NCBI RefSeq assembly: GCF_040450955.1
Contig: NZ_CP144373.1
Coordinates: 562,001-626,000, forward strand
DNA length: 64,000 nucleotides
DNA from: Thermodesulfovibrio sp. 3907-1M
GTDB lineage: Bacteria; Nitrospirota; Thermodesulfovibrionia; Thermodesulfovibrionales; Thermodesulfovibrionaceae
Direction of reading: 5' to 3'
Shown here in pieces: positions 36,845-45,712 of this stretch. Position 1 is the stretch's first letter, and each line of letters starts with the position of its first letter. A program made the position numbers and the translations under genes. Under the pieces are notes generated by a model. That model did no database searches, was not told where the DNA came from, and was given only the letters and a program-made list of their open reading frames with translations.

Positions 36845-37501
36845 TTAAGTTTTTAATTTTTCCTTAAGTTTTTCCATAAATTTTTTATAATCTTTTTCAC
36901 TAAAGAAAGCTGAACCCATAACAAGAATGTCAGCTCCTGCTTTAACAATTTCTTTTGCGTTTTCAAGTTTTACCCCACCATCAACTTCTACTAACACTTG
37001 ATATCCTTTTTTTAGAATCATTGATTTGGCTATTTTTATTTTATCTATAGAAGAAGGAATAAAATTTTGCCCTCCAAATCCTGGATTAACTGACATTATT
37101 AACAAAAGATCAATATCGTGAATTATCTCTTCTACTGTATTTAAAGGTGTTGCAGGATTTAATGAAACCCCTGCTTTAATACCCTGTTCTTTTATTTGCC
37201 AAACTGTTCTGTGCAAATGGATACAAGTCTCAACATGAACCGTAAGATAGTCAGCACCAGCCTTTACAAAATCCGAAATGTATTGTTCAGGATTTGTTAT
37301 CATTAAATGGACATCAAGGGGAAGATGAGTCGTTTTTCTTACAGCCTCTACTATTAATGGTCCAATTGTTATATTTGGAACAAAATGACCATCCATTACA
37401 TCAATATGAATCATATCTACTCCAGCTTTCTCAGCAAGCTTAATCTCTTCAGAAAGTCTTCCAAAATCAGCTGAAAGGATTGATGGTGCTATCATTACCA
37501 C
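36845..37501 (-). CDS. rpe: Ribulose-phosphate 3-epimerase
   Basis: Interconverts xylulose 5-phosphate and ribulose 5-phosphate. TIM-barrel metal and acid motifs are MIHIDVMDGHFVPN, LDVHLM, SVNPGFGGQ and VEVDGGV. The 218-residue length is normal. A GTG at 37501 lies 6 nt after GGAGG; an ATG two codons later is the alternative. It is the last gene of the carbon-fixation operon and overlaps the flavoprotein gene by 35 bp. In the cycle it recycles the xylulose 5-phosphate made by transketolase. Confidence 0.96.
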   Translation of the reverse strand: MVMIAPSILSADFGRLSEEIKLAEKAGVDMIHIDVMDGHFVPNITIGPLIVEAVRKTTHLPLDVHLMITNPEQYISDFVKAGADYLTVHVETCIHLHRTVWQIKEQGIKAGVSLNPATPLNTVEEIIHDIDLLLIMSVNPGFGGQNFIPSSIDKIKIAKSMILKKGYQVLVEVDGGVKLENAKEIVKAGADILVMGSAFFSEKDYKKFMEKLKEKLKT

Positions 37502-38459
37502 AGGATTCCTCCTTATCTAAGTATTTTTCAATAATTCTTTTAGTTGCCTTAAAAGCTGAATTAAAAGCATACATAATACTTCCACGACCTTTAGATATAT
37601 CTCCAACTAAAAAAATTCTCTGAAGGTTGCTTTCTCCAAATTCATCAATTTTAGGTTTTCCATCAATAAGTTCTATTCCTATTTTTTGTAAAAACTCCTC
37701 AGGAGTGCTACCGCCAAGGCAATAAAAGATTTTTGAAAAAGTTTCTTCAGAACCGTCTTTAAATACTACTTTAATTTGGTCATCTGCAGGTTCCAGTCTT
37801 TCTATATCAGTTCCTAAAAGAAATCGTATTCTGTTTTTTCTTTTTTCAAGCTCTTTCAGGTTTTCTTCGTTTACTCTAAAAAGTTTTTCTCTTCTGTAAG
37901 AAAGAAAAACAAAGCAATTTTTAGAAAGAACACATGCAGTTTCAACTGCAGAATTTCCTCCTCCTACAACAAGTATTTTTTCATCTTTAGGAAGCTCTTT
38001 AGGGATCTTGAAAAATACTTTATTTTTGGCTTCTTCAGGAATTGGATAAGAAGGTTTACGCGGAGTATCAAATACTCCTATAGCCAATATTACTATGTAA
38101 CTTTTAGCCACTATTAAGTCATTATGTTTTATCACATAAAAATCACTCAGTCTTTCTACTCCGTCAATTCTTTTATTAAACTTGATGGTGATTTCATAAT
38201 CTTTTACATATTTACGCATTCTTTCAAGAAAAGCCTCTTTTGGTTCTGTTTGAAAGTCGCATATACCCTGGGCATCCAAGTCAATTCCTTTAAAAACTTT
38301 ATCAACTCTTTTATGTGGAGGATAAAGGTTTCTTATTGTTGAGCAGATATCTTCACCTTTTTCAAAAATAATTAAATCATTAACTCCTTTTGCCTTTAAT
38401 TCTACCGCTGCTGCCAGTCCTGCTGGACCAGCTCCTATTATACTTATAAATGTTTTCAT
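37467..38459 (-). CDS. Thioredoxin-reductase-like FAD/NAD(P) oxidoreductase without redox cysteines
   Basis: A 330-residue flavoprotein with the FAD loop IGAGPAGLAAAVEL (8-21), the NAD(P) loop VVGGGNSAVETA (about 162-173) and a second FAD motif IFLVGDISKGRGS near the end. The CxxC disulfide of thioredoxin reductase is absent, which points to the ferredoxin/flavodoxin-NAD(P)+ reductase or YpdA-like branches. It lies inside the Calvin-cycle operon between pyk and rpe. It could supply NADPH for GAPDH from reduced ferredoxin; that is inference. The substrate is not proven. Confidence 0.82.
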   Translation of the reverse strand: MKTFISIIGAGPAGLAAAVELKAKGVNDLIIFEKGEDICSTIRNLYPPHKRVDKVFKGIDLDAQGICDFQTEPKEAFLERMRKYVKDYEITIKFNKRIDGVERLSDFYVIKHNDLIVAKSYIVILAIGVFDTPRKPSYPIPEEAKNKVFFKIPKELPKDEKILVVGGGNSAVETACVLSKNCFVFLSYRREKLFRVNEENLKELEKRKNRIRFLLGTDIERLEPADDQIKVVFKDGSEETFSKIFYCLGGSTPEEFLQKIGIELIDGKPKIDEFGESNLQRIFLVGDISKGRGSIMYAFNSAFKATKRIIEKYLDKEESCGNDSTINPFS

Positions 38460-38464
38460 AGATT

Positions 38465-39835
38465 TTATCCCATTTTGTGTAATTTAATAGTATTTGACTG
38501 ACCGGATACAATTACTATCTTATCTGAAGCATTCGCAATCCCTGAATTTTTAAGATTATCTTCAATTTCTTTTAGAGAAAAATTTTTATTCCACATAGGA
38601 ATTATTCCCCAGAAGAGAGAGAGTTTTCTGTAAGTTTTTTCTTTAATACTAAAAGCAATTACTGGCATTTGTGGCCTTAGTTTTGACAATACTCTTGTTG
38701 TTGATGCAAATTCGGTAAAAACAACAATTGCTTTTGCATTAATGTCCTGGGCAACTTTAACTGCACCAGAGGCTATAGCCTCAGCAAAAGAACTGCCAAC
38801 TTTATAAAGAACAGGGATTCTGTGGGATAAATTTTTTTCTGTAAATTTTATAATTGCACTCATTGTTTTAACTGCTTCCACTGGATACCTTCCTGTGGCT
38901 GTTTCTGCAGAAAGCATTAATGCATCTGTTCCATCAAGAACAGCATTTGCAACATCAGTTGCCTCTGCACGGGTGGGTCTTGAGTGTTGCCTCATTGATT
39001 CCAGCATCTGCGTTGCGGTGATAACAATTTTACATTTCTGATTTGCAAGTTCTATTAATTTTTTCTGATAAACAGGAACTTCATGAATTGGGAGAGAAAT
39101 GCCCAAATCTCCTCTTGCAACCATTATTCCATCAACAACATCAAGAATTTCTTCAATATTTTCAATCGCTTCTTTTCTTTCTATCTTTGCTATAATAGGA
39201 GGAAGGATTAAACCCTGGTCACTTGCCCATTGTTTTATTGATAGTAAATCGTTTTTATTTTTTACAAAAGAAATGGCAATATAATCCACATCAAAGTTAA
39301 TGCCGAATAAGAGATCTGTTTTATCTTTATCGGTGAAACTTAAGCGGGCATTTAAATTGGGGAAATTAATTCCTTTTTTAGGTTTGAGAATTCCGCCTTC
39401 TTTCACCCCTGCTATAATTTTGTCATTAAGTTTTTTGATTATCTCAAGCCTTATCAATCCATCATCAATTAAAATTTCCTCACCTTCTTTGACTTCATGA
39501 ATTAAATTTTTATAAGGCACAAAAAGAGTTTTTGAAGTAGATATCCCATGACCGGACAAAATTTCCACTGTTTCACCTTCAGTAAGTTCAATTTCTCCTC
39601 CATTTATATTATTTATTCTTAACTTACTGCCCTGAAGATCTTGAAGTATTGCAACAGGTTTACCGAGCTTGAATGATTCTTCTCTTATTGCAGTTATAAT
39701 CTCAGAATAGTAAAAATGATCTCCATGAGAGAAATTAAGTCTCGCAACATCCATTCCTGCTTGAATCATTTGAGAAATTATCTCTCTTTTATCTGATGAA
39801 GGACCTATCGTGGCTACAATCTTTGTCTTCCTCAT
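38465..39835 (-). CDS. pyk: Pyruvate kinase
   Basis: Converts phosphoenolpyruvate and ADP to pyruvate and ATP. The N-terminus TKIVATIGPSS, the active-site region MVARGDLGISLP and the motif TATQMLESM are all present; the C-terminal allosteric domain is complete at 456 residues in total. It starts 1 nt after the fbp stop. In a carbon-fixation operon it would draw 3-phosphoglycerate-derived carbon toward pyruvate and biosynthesis; phosphoglycerate mutase and enolase are not in the window. Confidence 0.96.
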   Translation of the reverse strand: MRKTKIVATIGPSSDKREIISQMIQAGMDVARLNFSHGDHFYYSEIITAIREESFKLGKPVAILQDLQGSKLRINNINGGEIELTEGETVEILSGHGISTSKTLFVPYKNLIHEVKEGEEILIDDGLIRLEIIKKLNDKIIAGVKEGGILKPKKGINFPNLNARLSFTDKDKTDLLFGINFDVDYIAISFVKNKNDLLSIKQWASDQGLILPPIIAKIERKEAIENIEEILDVVDGIMVARGDLGISLPIHEVPVYQKKLIELANQKCKIVITATQMLESMRQHSRPTRAEATDVANAVLDGTDALMLSAETATGRYPVEAVKTMSAIIKFTEKNLSHRIPVLYKVGSSFAEAIASGAVKVAQDINAKAIVVFTEFASTTRVLSKLRPQMPVIAFSIKEKTYRKLSLFWGIIPMWNKNFSLKEIEDNLKNSGIANASDKIVIVSGQSNTIKLHKMG

Positions 39836-39836
39836 C

Positions 39837-40799
39837 TTAGCTATTTATAATCTCCATGCATTTTTTAACATCTTCTGAACTGCCCATAAATACAGGCACT
39901 CTTTGATGGAGAGCCTGTGGTTTAATATTCAAAATATCTTCTGTTCCATTAGTTGCTAATCCACCTGCTTGTTTCACTAAGAAAGCCATGGGAGCTGCTT
40001 CATAAAGAAGTCTTATTTTTGCCTTTGAACCAACTAATGGATAAGCAAATATCCCGCCTTTCATAATTGTTCTATGGATGTCTGTAACCATTGCTCCAGC
40101 CCATCTAAGAGTATATCCTTCTGTTTTAAAGAAATCTACACATTTTCTAATTCTTTCGTCCCATTTATTGTAATAAGATTCGTTAAATCCATAAATTTTG
40201 CCTTTCTCAGGAATTTTTATATCCGGATGAGAAAGTAAATAAGTCCCGACCATTGGATCAAGGGTGAAGCCATAAACACCGTTTCCAGTTGAATAAACAA
40301 GCATGGTTGATGTTCCATAAATAACATATCCAGCAGCAACTATTTTTTTACCTTCCTGTAAAAATGTTGATTCATCTGAAGAAGTCTTTCTCCATATTGA
40401 AAAAATTGTGCCCACTGATGTATTTGCATCAATTACAGAGGAACCATCAAGAGGGTCTATTGCTATAATATATTTCCCATCTTTGCCTTCTTCAGGAAAC
40501 AGAGCATGTTCCATTTCTTCACTTGCGACGGCGTAAAAATCACCGCTTCCACTTAAGTGCTCTATAAGAACTCTGTTTGAAAGAGTATCTAATTTTTGAA
40601 CTTCTTCTCCCTGCACATTTATTCTTCCTGTTTTTCCAATTACATCAACAAGTCCAGCCATTCTGATATAAGAGGAAATAATTTTTGTTGCATTTTCTAT
40701 TGCCATCAAAGCATGGGAAAGCGTACCTGTAGCTTCAGGATGTTTTCTTTCTTCTTCAAGAATAAATCTGTTTAAATCTATTCCTTTTTTTATCTCCAT
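39837..40799 (-). CDS. fbp: Fructose-1,6-bisphosphatase, class I
   Basis: Removes the C1 phosphate of fructose bisphosphate, an irreversible step of the cycle. The class I metal site DPLDGSSVIDANTSVG (about 116-131) is clear, together with EEMEHA upstream and GGIFAYP in the C-terminal half. At 320 residues it is of normal length. A plant-like redox insert with regulatory cysteines is not seen. In many autotrophs one FBPase also hydrolyses sedoheptulose bisphosphate; with transaldolase in the operon this is not required. Confidence 0.96.
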   Translation of the reverse strand: MEIKKGIDLNRFILEEERKHPEATGTLSHALMAIENATKIISSYIRMAGLVDVIGKTGRINVQGEEVQKLDTLSNRVLIEHLSGSGDFYAVASEEMEHALFPEEGKDGKYIIAIDPLDGSSVIDANTSVGTIFSIWRKTSSDESTFLQEGKKIVAAGYVIYGTSTMLVYSTGNGVYGFTLDPMVGTYLLSHPDIKIPEKGKIYGFNESYYNKWDERIRKCVDFFKTEGYTLRWAGAMVTDIHRTIMKGGIFAYPLVGSKAKIRLLYEAAPMAFLVKQAGGLATNGTEDILNIKPQALHQRVPVFMGSSEDVKKCMEIINS

Positions 40800-40810
40800 T
40801 TTGACTCCTC

Positions 40811-42109
40811 CTAAAATTTTAAATTTACATTTACAGGATTTATGTATTCAGTGACGAGCTGTATTGAATTCTTCACTCTGAGTTTTTCAAATATCATGTC
40901 AAAAGTTTTTGAAAGCTCATCCATTATGGCGCTTTTAATATCATCTGAAAGGCTCCACCACTGTTTTTTGAAAGGACCAAATCCTTTTTTCCTTGTTTTA
41001 TATATAAATTGCTCATATGTCATATCCTGTTTCCATTCTTCTTTACATTTTTCTTGAAGGTAGTTATAAATCTCATTTTTTAACCAATCTGGTGCCAGTT
41101 CATACATTAAATTTTGAAATCCTGTGGCAAGATGGATTTCAGATGTATAAGATTCAGGAAATTTATCAAATAACTCCATTGGCAAAGTGGATGCTCCATG
41201 CTGAACAGCACCGCTCAATCCATATTTTTTTTGAGCTACACTTCCAATTGACTTTAAAACATTAAAATCTAACTTGACCTGAGCCAGTGTTCCATCTTTT
41301 AAAGGAATTCCGCCATGAGCTGTTCCTGTTTGAACACTAATTTTTGAAATACCTTTCTTGGAATTTAGATTTTTTAAATAACCTTCCATAAAGGCTTCAA
41401 ACTCTTCAACTGTGGAGTTCTTGCCACCAATGTGACCTATTTCTCCTCCTACGCTAATCATTATTTCGTCCGGTTGTAACTGTCTTATGTAATCTGTAAG
41501 CATAGCTGTAATAGTAAAGTTTTTCTTCTGTTGCTCCTGCAGACTTTTCTTTGAGTAATCAACCATTGTAGAAGCATCTATATCTATATTGAAAAAACCA
41601 GCATCTATTGATTCTTTTATTAAATCTTTAACAGCATTAATTTCGTTTTCAGGATTTTTCTCAAAATTTTTCTTGTTAATCTGAAAATGATCTCCCTGCA
41701 GAAATACTGGATAGTGAAATCCTTCCTGTAAAGCTGCAGCAATTATGTTTACAGTATACTCTGAAGGTCTTTGATAAGTATATCCAATTTCTGAACGGGC
41801 AATTTCAAATATAATTAATCCAGTATTATTTTTCTTTGCCGACCTAAAAATAGCTCTTGCTGCATAATATGTAAGCCCTCTTATGTTTATAGCAGGAACT
41901 GTAATACTGCCTATATCTCCTCTTCCCATTGCTTCATAAATGTTCTGAATTGATGAAGGAATTACGCCATGCTGAAGTCCCTTTAAATATATTAATTCTT
42001 TTGCTTTTTTTCTAACTTCCTCATGGGATGAAAAGACAGCACTCCAGATTAAATTGTCTACATCATTAAAGTCAAGTTCTTCAATGGTTTGCGCAATTTT
42101 GTTTCTCAT
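40811..42109 (-). CDS. fba: Class II fructose-bisphosphate aldolase, long form
   Basis: A 432-residue zinc-dependent aldolase-family protein, about 100 residues longer than the E. coli type. Putative zinc ligands and phosphate loops are QGDHFQ, GGEIGHIGG, TGTAHGG and VQHGAST. An N-terminal extension (about 1-55) and a long helical C-terminus (about 335-432) are extra. It condenses triose phosphates to fructose 1,6-bisphosphate; class II enzymes may also make sedoheptulose bisphosphate. It overlaps rpiB by 4 bp. Substrate is inferred from family and operon. Confidence 0.85.
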   Translation of the reverse strand: MRNKIAQTIEELDFNDVDNLIWSAVFSSHEEVRKKAKELIYLKGLQHGVIPSSIQNIYEAMGRGDIGSITVPAINIRGLTYYAARAIFRSAKKNNTGLIIFEIARSEIGYTYQRPSEYTVNIIAAALQEGFHYPVFLQGDHFQINKKNFEKNPENEINAVKDLIKESIDAGFFNIDIDASTMVDYSKKSLQEQQKKNFTITAMLTDYIRQLQPDEIMISVGGEIGHIGGKNSTVEEFEAFMEGYLKNLNSKKGISKISVQTGTAHGGIPLKDGTLAQVKLDFNVLKSIGSVAQKKYGLSGAVQHGASTLPMELFDKFPESYTSEIHLATGFQNLMYELAPDWLKNEIYNYLQEKCKEEWKQDMTYEQFIYKTRKKGFGPFKKQWWSLSDDIKSAIMDELSKTFDMIFEKLRVKNSIQLVTEYINPVNVNLKF

Positions 42110-42552
42110 ATTTTACCCTCCTCAATTTCTAATATTTGATTAACTCTTCTATGATGCCTTCCACCTTCAAATTGAGTTAAAAGAAAGACATCAACAATTC
42201 TTTTTGCCGTATCTTTTTCTGTAAATCTTCCTGCAAGAGCAATCATATTTGCATCATTGTGTTGTCTTGCGAGTCTACAAAGTTCAGGAGTATAAACAAG
42301 AGCACATCTTATTCCTTTTATTTTGTTTGCTACAATTGAAGCTCCAATTCCTGAACCGCACATTACAATCCCTCTTTCACATTCTCCATTAGCTACTGCC
42401 CGAGCAGCCTTTAAAATAAACAAAGGATAATCAACAGAGTCCTCACTATAACATCCAAAATCAGTTACGTTATACCCTGATTGGAGGAGATAGCTTTTAA
42501 TCTCTTCTTTTAAAGAAAATGCTGCGTGATCTGTTGCCATTGCTATTTTCAC
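42106..42552 (-). CDS. rpiB: Ribose-5-phosphate isomerase B
   Basis: Interconverts ribose 5-phosphate and ribulose 5-phosphate. The N-terminus IAMATDHAAFSLKEEIK and the active-site MCGSGIGASIVANKIKG are diagnostic of RpiB/LacAB. The start is GTG at 42552 behind TAAGGAGGTAGCT, a ribosome site that overlaps the pgk stop; it gives 148 residues. A start 36 bp earlier would lie upstream of that site. The gene feeds ribose 5-phosphate from the rearrangement steps to phosphoribulokinase. Confidence 0.94.
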   Translation of the reverse strand: MKIAMATDHAAFSLKEEIKSYLLQSGYNVTDFGCYSEDSVDYPLFILKAARAVANGECERGIVMCGSGIGASIVANKIKGIRCALVYTPELCRLARQHNDANMIALAGRFTEKDTAKRIVDVFLLTQFEGGRHHRRVNQILEIEEGKI

Positions 42553-42562
42553 AGCTACCTCC

Positions 42563-43756
42563 TTACTCAATATCAGAAATTGCTTCAAGTGCGGGTAACT
42601 GACAACCTTCTAAAAATTTCAAAAAAGCTCCACCACCAGTTGAAACATGGTCAAAATGGGAGATTAAATTTGAAGAATTTAAAACCTCAGCAGTATCTCC
42701 TCCTCCGCATATTTTTATTCCCTTAGACATAGCAATTGCCATGGCTATACTTTTTGAACCCCATGAGAATTTGGGAATTTCATATATTCCCATAGGTCCA
42801 TTCCATAAAATTGTATTTGCAGAATTTATTTCTTTTTTGTAAGTCTCAAATGTTTTCGGTCCTATATCCACAACATGCATGTCCGGAGGAATATCTTTTC
42901 TGGAAACATATCTCGTTTCTGTATTTTCACTAATTGTTTTTGCTACCATAACATCCTCTGGAAGAAAAATTTTACATCCGTTCTGCTCTGCTTTTTTCAT
43001 TATTGCGTTTGCTGTTGTAATAGCATCTTTTTCATAAAAAGATTGTCCTACCTCATATCCCATTGCTTTAAAAAAAGTACAGGCCATTGCTCCACCAATA
43101 CAAATTGTTTGTGCCTTTTCAAGAAGCCTTTCAAAAAGTTTTATTTTGTCAGAAACCTTTTTACCCCCGAGAATAAATAAAAATGGCTTTTTTGCCTGTT
43201 CTATTAATCTGTTTATAGTATTTATTTCCTTTTCAGTTAAAAATCCAAGCATTGAAGGTAAAAATTTAGGTACAGAAACTATACTGGCATGCTTTCTGTG
43301 AGCAGCACCGAAGGCTTCAAAAATGTAGATATCTGCAAGTGAAGCTAAAAATTTTGCAAACTCCTCATCATTACTCATTTCTCCTGGATGAAATCTTAAG
43401 TTTTGCAAAAGTAAAACCTCTCCATCTCTTAATAATTTAAGGATATCTTTAACTTCATCACCCCATGAAGGAACAAAGTGAACTCTGAAAGGCGAATTTT
43501 TTGATAAATATTTTTTAACATTGCATAAAGAGTATTTAGTTTCCTTATTCTTAGGTCTTCCCATATGAGAGGCAACAATTACCTTTGCACCTGCACCAAC
43601 AAGATAACCAATTGTTGGTAAAGTGGCTCTTATCCGCATATCTCCAATTAACTCTCCCTTTTCATTGATAGGATCGTTTAAGTCTGCCCGCACAAAAACC
43701 TTTTTTCCTTTTAATTTGTAAACGGAATAATTTGAAAGACAGGGTTTTTTACACAT
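42563..43756 (-). CDS. pgk: Phosphoglycerate kinase
   Basis: Phosphorylates 3-phosphoglycerate in the reductive direction of the cycle. Motifs are VFVRADLNDP near residue 20, SHMGRPK, the hinge region LWNGPMGIYE and the nucleotide loop GGGDTAEVL plus STGGGAFLKFLEG. The 397-residue length is normal. It starts 2 nt after gap. The two genes act in sequence on the RubisCO product. Confidence 0.97.
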   Translation of the reverse strand: MCKKPCLSNYSVYKLKGKKVFVRADLNDPINEKGELIGDMRIRATLPTIGYLVGAGAKVIVASHMGRPKNKETKYSLCNVKKYLSKNSPFRVHFVPSWGDEVKDILKLLRDGEVLLLQNLRFHPGEMSNDEEFAKFLASLADIYIFEAFGAAHRKHASIVSVPKFLPSMLGFLTEKEINTINRLIEQAKKPFLFILGGKKVSDKIKLFERLLEKAQTICIGGAMACTFFKAMGYEVGQSFYEKDAITTANAIMKKAEQNGCKIFLPEDVMVAKTISENTETRYVSRKDIPPDMHVVDIGPKTFETYKKEINSANTILWNGPMGIYEIPKFSWGSKSIAMAIAMSKGIKICGGGDTAEVLNSSNLISHFDHVSTGGGAFLKFLEGCQLPALEAISDIE

Positions 43757-43758
43757 TT

Positions 43759-44760
43759 TTAACCCCCTTTTGCTAAAAATTTTATTAAATCTACAATTCT
43801 AAAAGAATAACCATATTCATTGTCATACCATGAAAATATTTTGTAAATATCACCGGTTTTGGAACTCAAAAGTCCATCAACAATTGAAGAATATTTCATT
43901 CCAATTATATCTGTAGAAACTACAGGTTCCTCAGTATACTTAAGCACATTTTTCAAAGAATTGTTCTCATAATAAATGAATTTTTCTTTTATTTCCTCTA
44001 AAGAAGGATTTTTCTGGAGTCTTACAGAGAAATCAACAATTGAACCAGTTGGAACGGGAACTCTTATTGATGTTGCTGATATTTTTCCTTCCAGATGAGG
44101 GAATATGTAACTTAATGCTTTACCTACTCCAGTAGATGTAGGTACAATATTCAAAGCTGCGGCTCTTGCCCTGCGCATGTCTTTCTTATGAGTTCCATCT
44201 AAAAGTCTTTGATCCGATGTATATGCATGAACAGTTGTGATGAAACCGTCTAAAATTTCAAATTCTTCCAGCACCTTACAGACAGGAGCAACACAATTTG
44301 TAGTACATGACGCTGCTGATATAATCCTGTGTTCTGGCTTAATTATATCGTGATTTATTCCATAGACAACCATTATATCAGCTTCAGTGCTTGGAGCTGT
44401 AATAATAACTCTTTTAGCACCTGCTTCAATGTGTTTGTAAGCATCCTCTTTTTTCTTAAATTTCCCTGTAGCTTCAACGACAAGGTCAATTTCAAGTTCT
44501 TTCCACGGAAGCTTTGTTAAATCTTGCCTTTCCTCAATGATTTTAATTTTTTTGCCACTTACCATTATAAAGTCAGAGTCATATGAAACCTCTTTATTAA
44601 ATTCTCCATATACTGAATCATGTTTAAGAAGATAAGCGAGCATTTCAGTGTTTTTTGAACTATTAACAGCCACTAAATCAATATTTCCAGGGTTTTCATC
44701 AAAAAAAATTCTTGTTACCAATCTTCCTATCCTTCCAAACCCATTAATAGCAACCCTCAT
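43759..44760 (-). CDS. gap: Glyceraldehyde-3-phosphate dehydrogenase, NADP(H)-type residues
   Basis: Reduces 1,3-bisphosphoglycerate. The NAD(P) loop INGFGRIGR and catalytic Cys in SAASCTTNC are present; 333 residues. The acidic residue that selects NAD at the end of the second strand (usually VNDL) is replaced by Ser in VAVNSSKNTE. The loop usually reading DLPHxDLRR reads DGTHKKDMRR. Both changes resemble NADPH-using forms such as plastid GapA/B and Bacillus GapB. It overlaps the transketolase C-terminal gene by 4 bp. Cofactor choice is an inference. Confidence 0.95.
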   Translation of the reverse strand: MRVAINGFGRIGRLVTRIFFDENPGNIDLVAVNSSKNTEMLAYLLKHDSVYGEFNKEVSYDSDFIMVSGKKIKIIEERQDLTKLPWKELEIDLVVEATGKFKKKEDAYKHIEAGAKRVIITAPSTEADIMVVYGINHDIIKPEHRIISAASCTTNCVAPVCKVLEEFEILDGFITTVHAYTSDQRLLDGTHKKDMRRARAAALNIVPTSTGVGKALSYIFPHLEGKISATSIRVPVPTGSIVDFSVRLQKNPSLEEIKEKFIYYENNSLKNVLKYTEEPVVSTDIIGMKYSSIVDGLLSSKTGDIYKIFSWYDNEYGYSFRIVDLIKFLAKGG

Positions 44761-45698
44761 ACTCTGCCTCCTTTCAAATTTAATACGATTTGAACAATAT
44801 CATCAGATGTAAGTCCATAAACTTTAAGAAGTTCTTCAGGCTTTCCCGATTGACCAAATTGATCTTTAACCCCAATTTTTCTTACAGGACATGGATACTC
44901 TTCGGAAATAACAGCACATACTGCATCACCAAGACCTCCTATCACGCTATGTTCTTCTGCAGTTACAACGCATCCTGTCTTCATTACAGAATTCAGTAAT
45001 GTTTCCCTGTCAATTGGCTTTACTGTGCTCATGTTAATTATTTCAGCACTTATACCATGAGAAAGGAGTTTTTCTGCAGCTGCCATAGCTTCATATACCA
45101 TCGTTCCACAGGCTACTATGGTAACATCTGAACCTTCTCTCAATACACAGGCTTTACCGATTTTAAATGTATAATCCTCAGGCAAAACTTGAGGAGTTGG
45201 AGCTCTGCTGAGTCTCAGATACACAGGACCAAAGTGTCTTGCTGCTGCAATCGTTGCCTGATAAGCTTCTGTACTGTCTGCAGGAACAATTACAGTCATG
45301 CCTGGAATTGCTTTCATTATTGATATGTCATCAATAGATTGATGGCTTGCTCCGTCTTCACCGACTGTTATTCCAGCATGACTTGCAGCAATTTTCACAT
45401 TCAGTTCAGGATAAGCAATGCTCTGAAAAATTTGATTTAAAGCCCTTTGAGTGGCGAATATGGCAAAGGTAGAGGCAAACACAATAAATCCGCATGTAGC
45501 AAGACCTGCTGCCATGCCAATCATGTTTGCTTCAGCAACTCCTGCATTGAAAAATCTTTCAGGAAACTCTTTTGCAAATTTTACAGTATACGTTGATTTG
45601 GATAAATCAGCATCCAGGACAACAACATTCGGATTATTTTTTCCCAAGTCTACAAGAGCTAAACCATAAGCCTGTCTTGTAGCTATTCTATTTTGCAT
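44757..45698 (-). CDS. tktB: Transketolase, C-terminal subunit
   Basis: Carries the pyrimidine-binding and C-terminal domains of a split transketolase (313 residues). The motif GEDGASHQSIDDIS and the activating glutamate region VAEANMIGMAAGLA are seen. It pairs with the N-terminal subunit encoded just upstream, 14 nt away. Split transketolases are usual in archaea and several thermophilic bacteria. Together they move two-carbon units from fructose 6-phosphate and sedoheptulose 7-phosphate to glyceraldehyde 3-phosphate. Confidence 0.93.
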   Translation of the reverse strand: MQNRIATRQAYGLALVDLGKNNPNVVVLDADLSKSTYTVKFAKEFPERFFNAGVAEANMIGMAAGLATCGFIVFASTFAIFATQRALNQIFQSIAYPELNVKIAASHAGITVGEDGASHQSIDDISIMKAIPGMTVIVPADSTEAYQATIAAARHFGPVYLRLSRAPTPQVLPEDYTFKIGKACVLREGSDVTIVACGTMVYEAMAAAEKLLSHGISAEIINMSTVKPIDRETLLNSVMKTGCVVTAEEHSVIGGLGDAVCAVISEEYPCPVRKIGVKDQFGQSGKPEELLKVYGLTSDDIVQIVLNLKGGRV

Positions 45699-45712
45699 TA
45701 TTAAACCTCCTT

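Noticed and set aside
39837-42109. Archaeal-type bifunctional FBP aldolase/phosphatase
   Set aside because: Separate class II aldolase and class I phosphatase genes with their own signatures are present.
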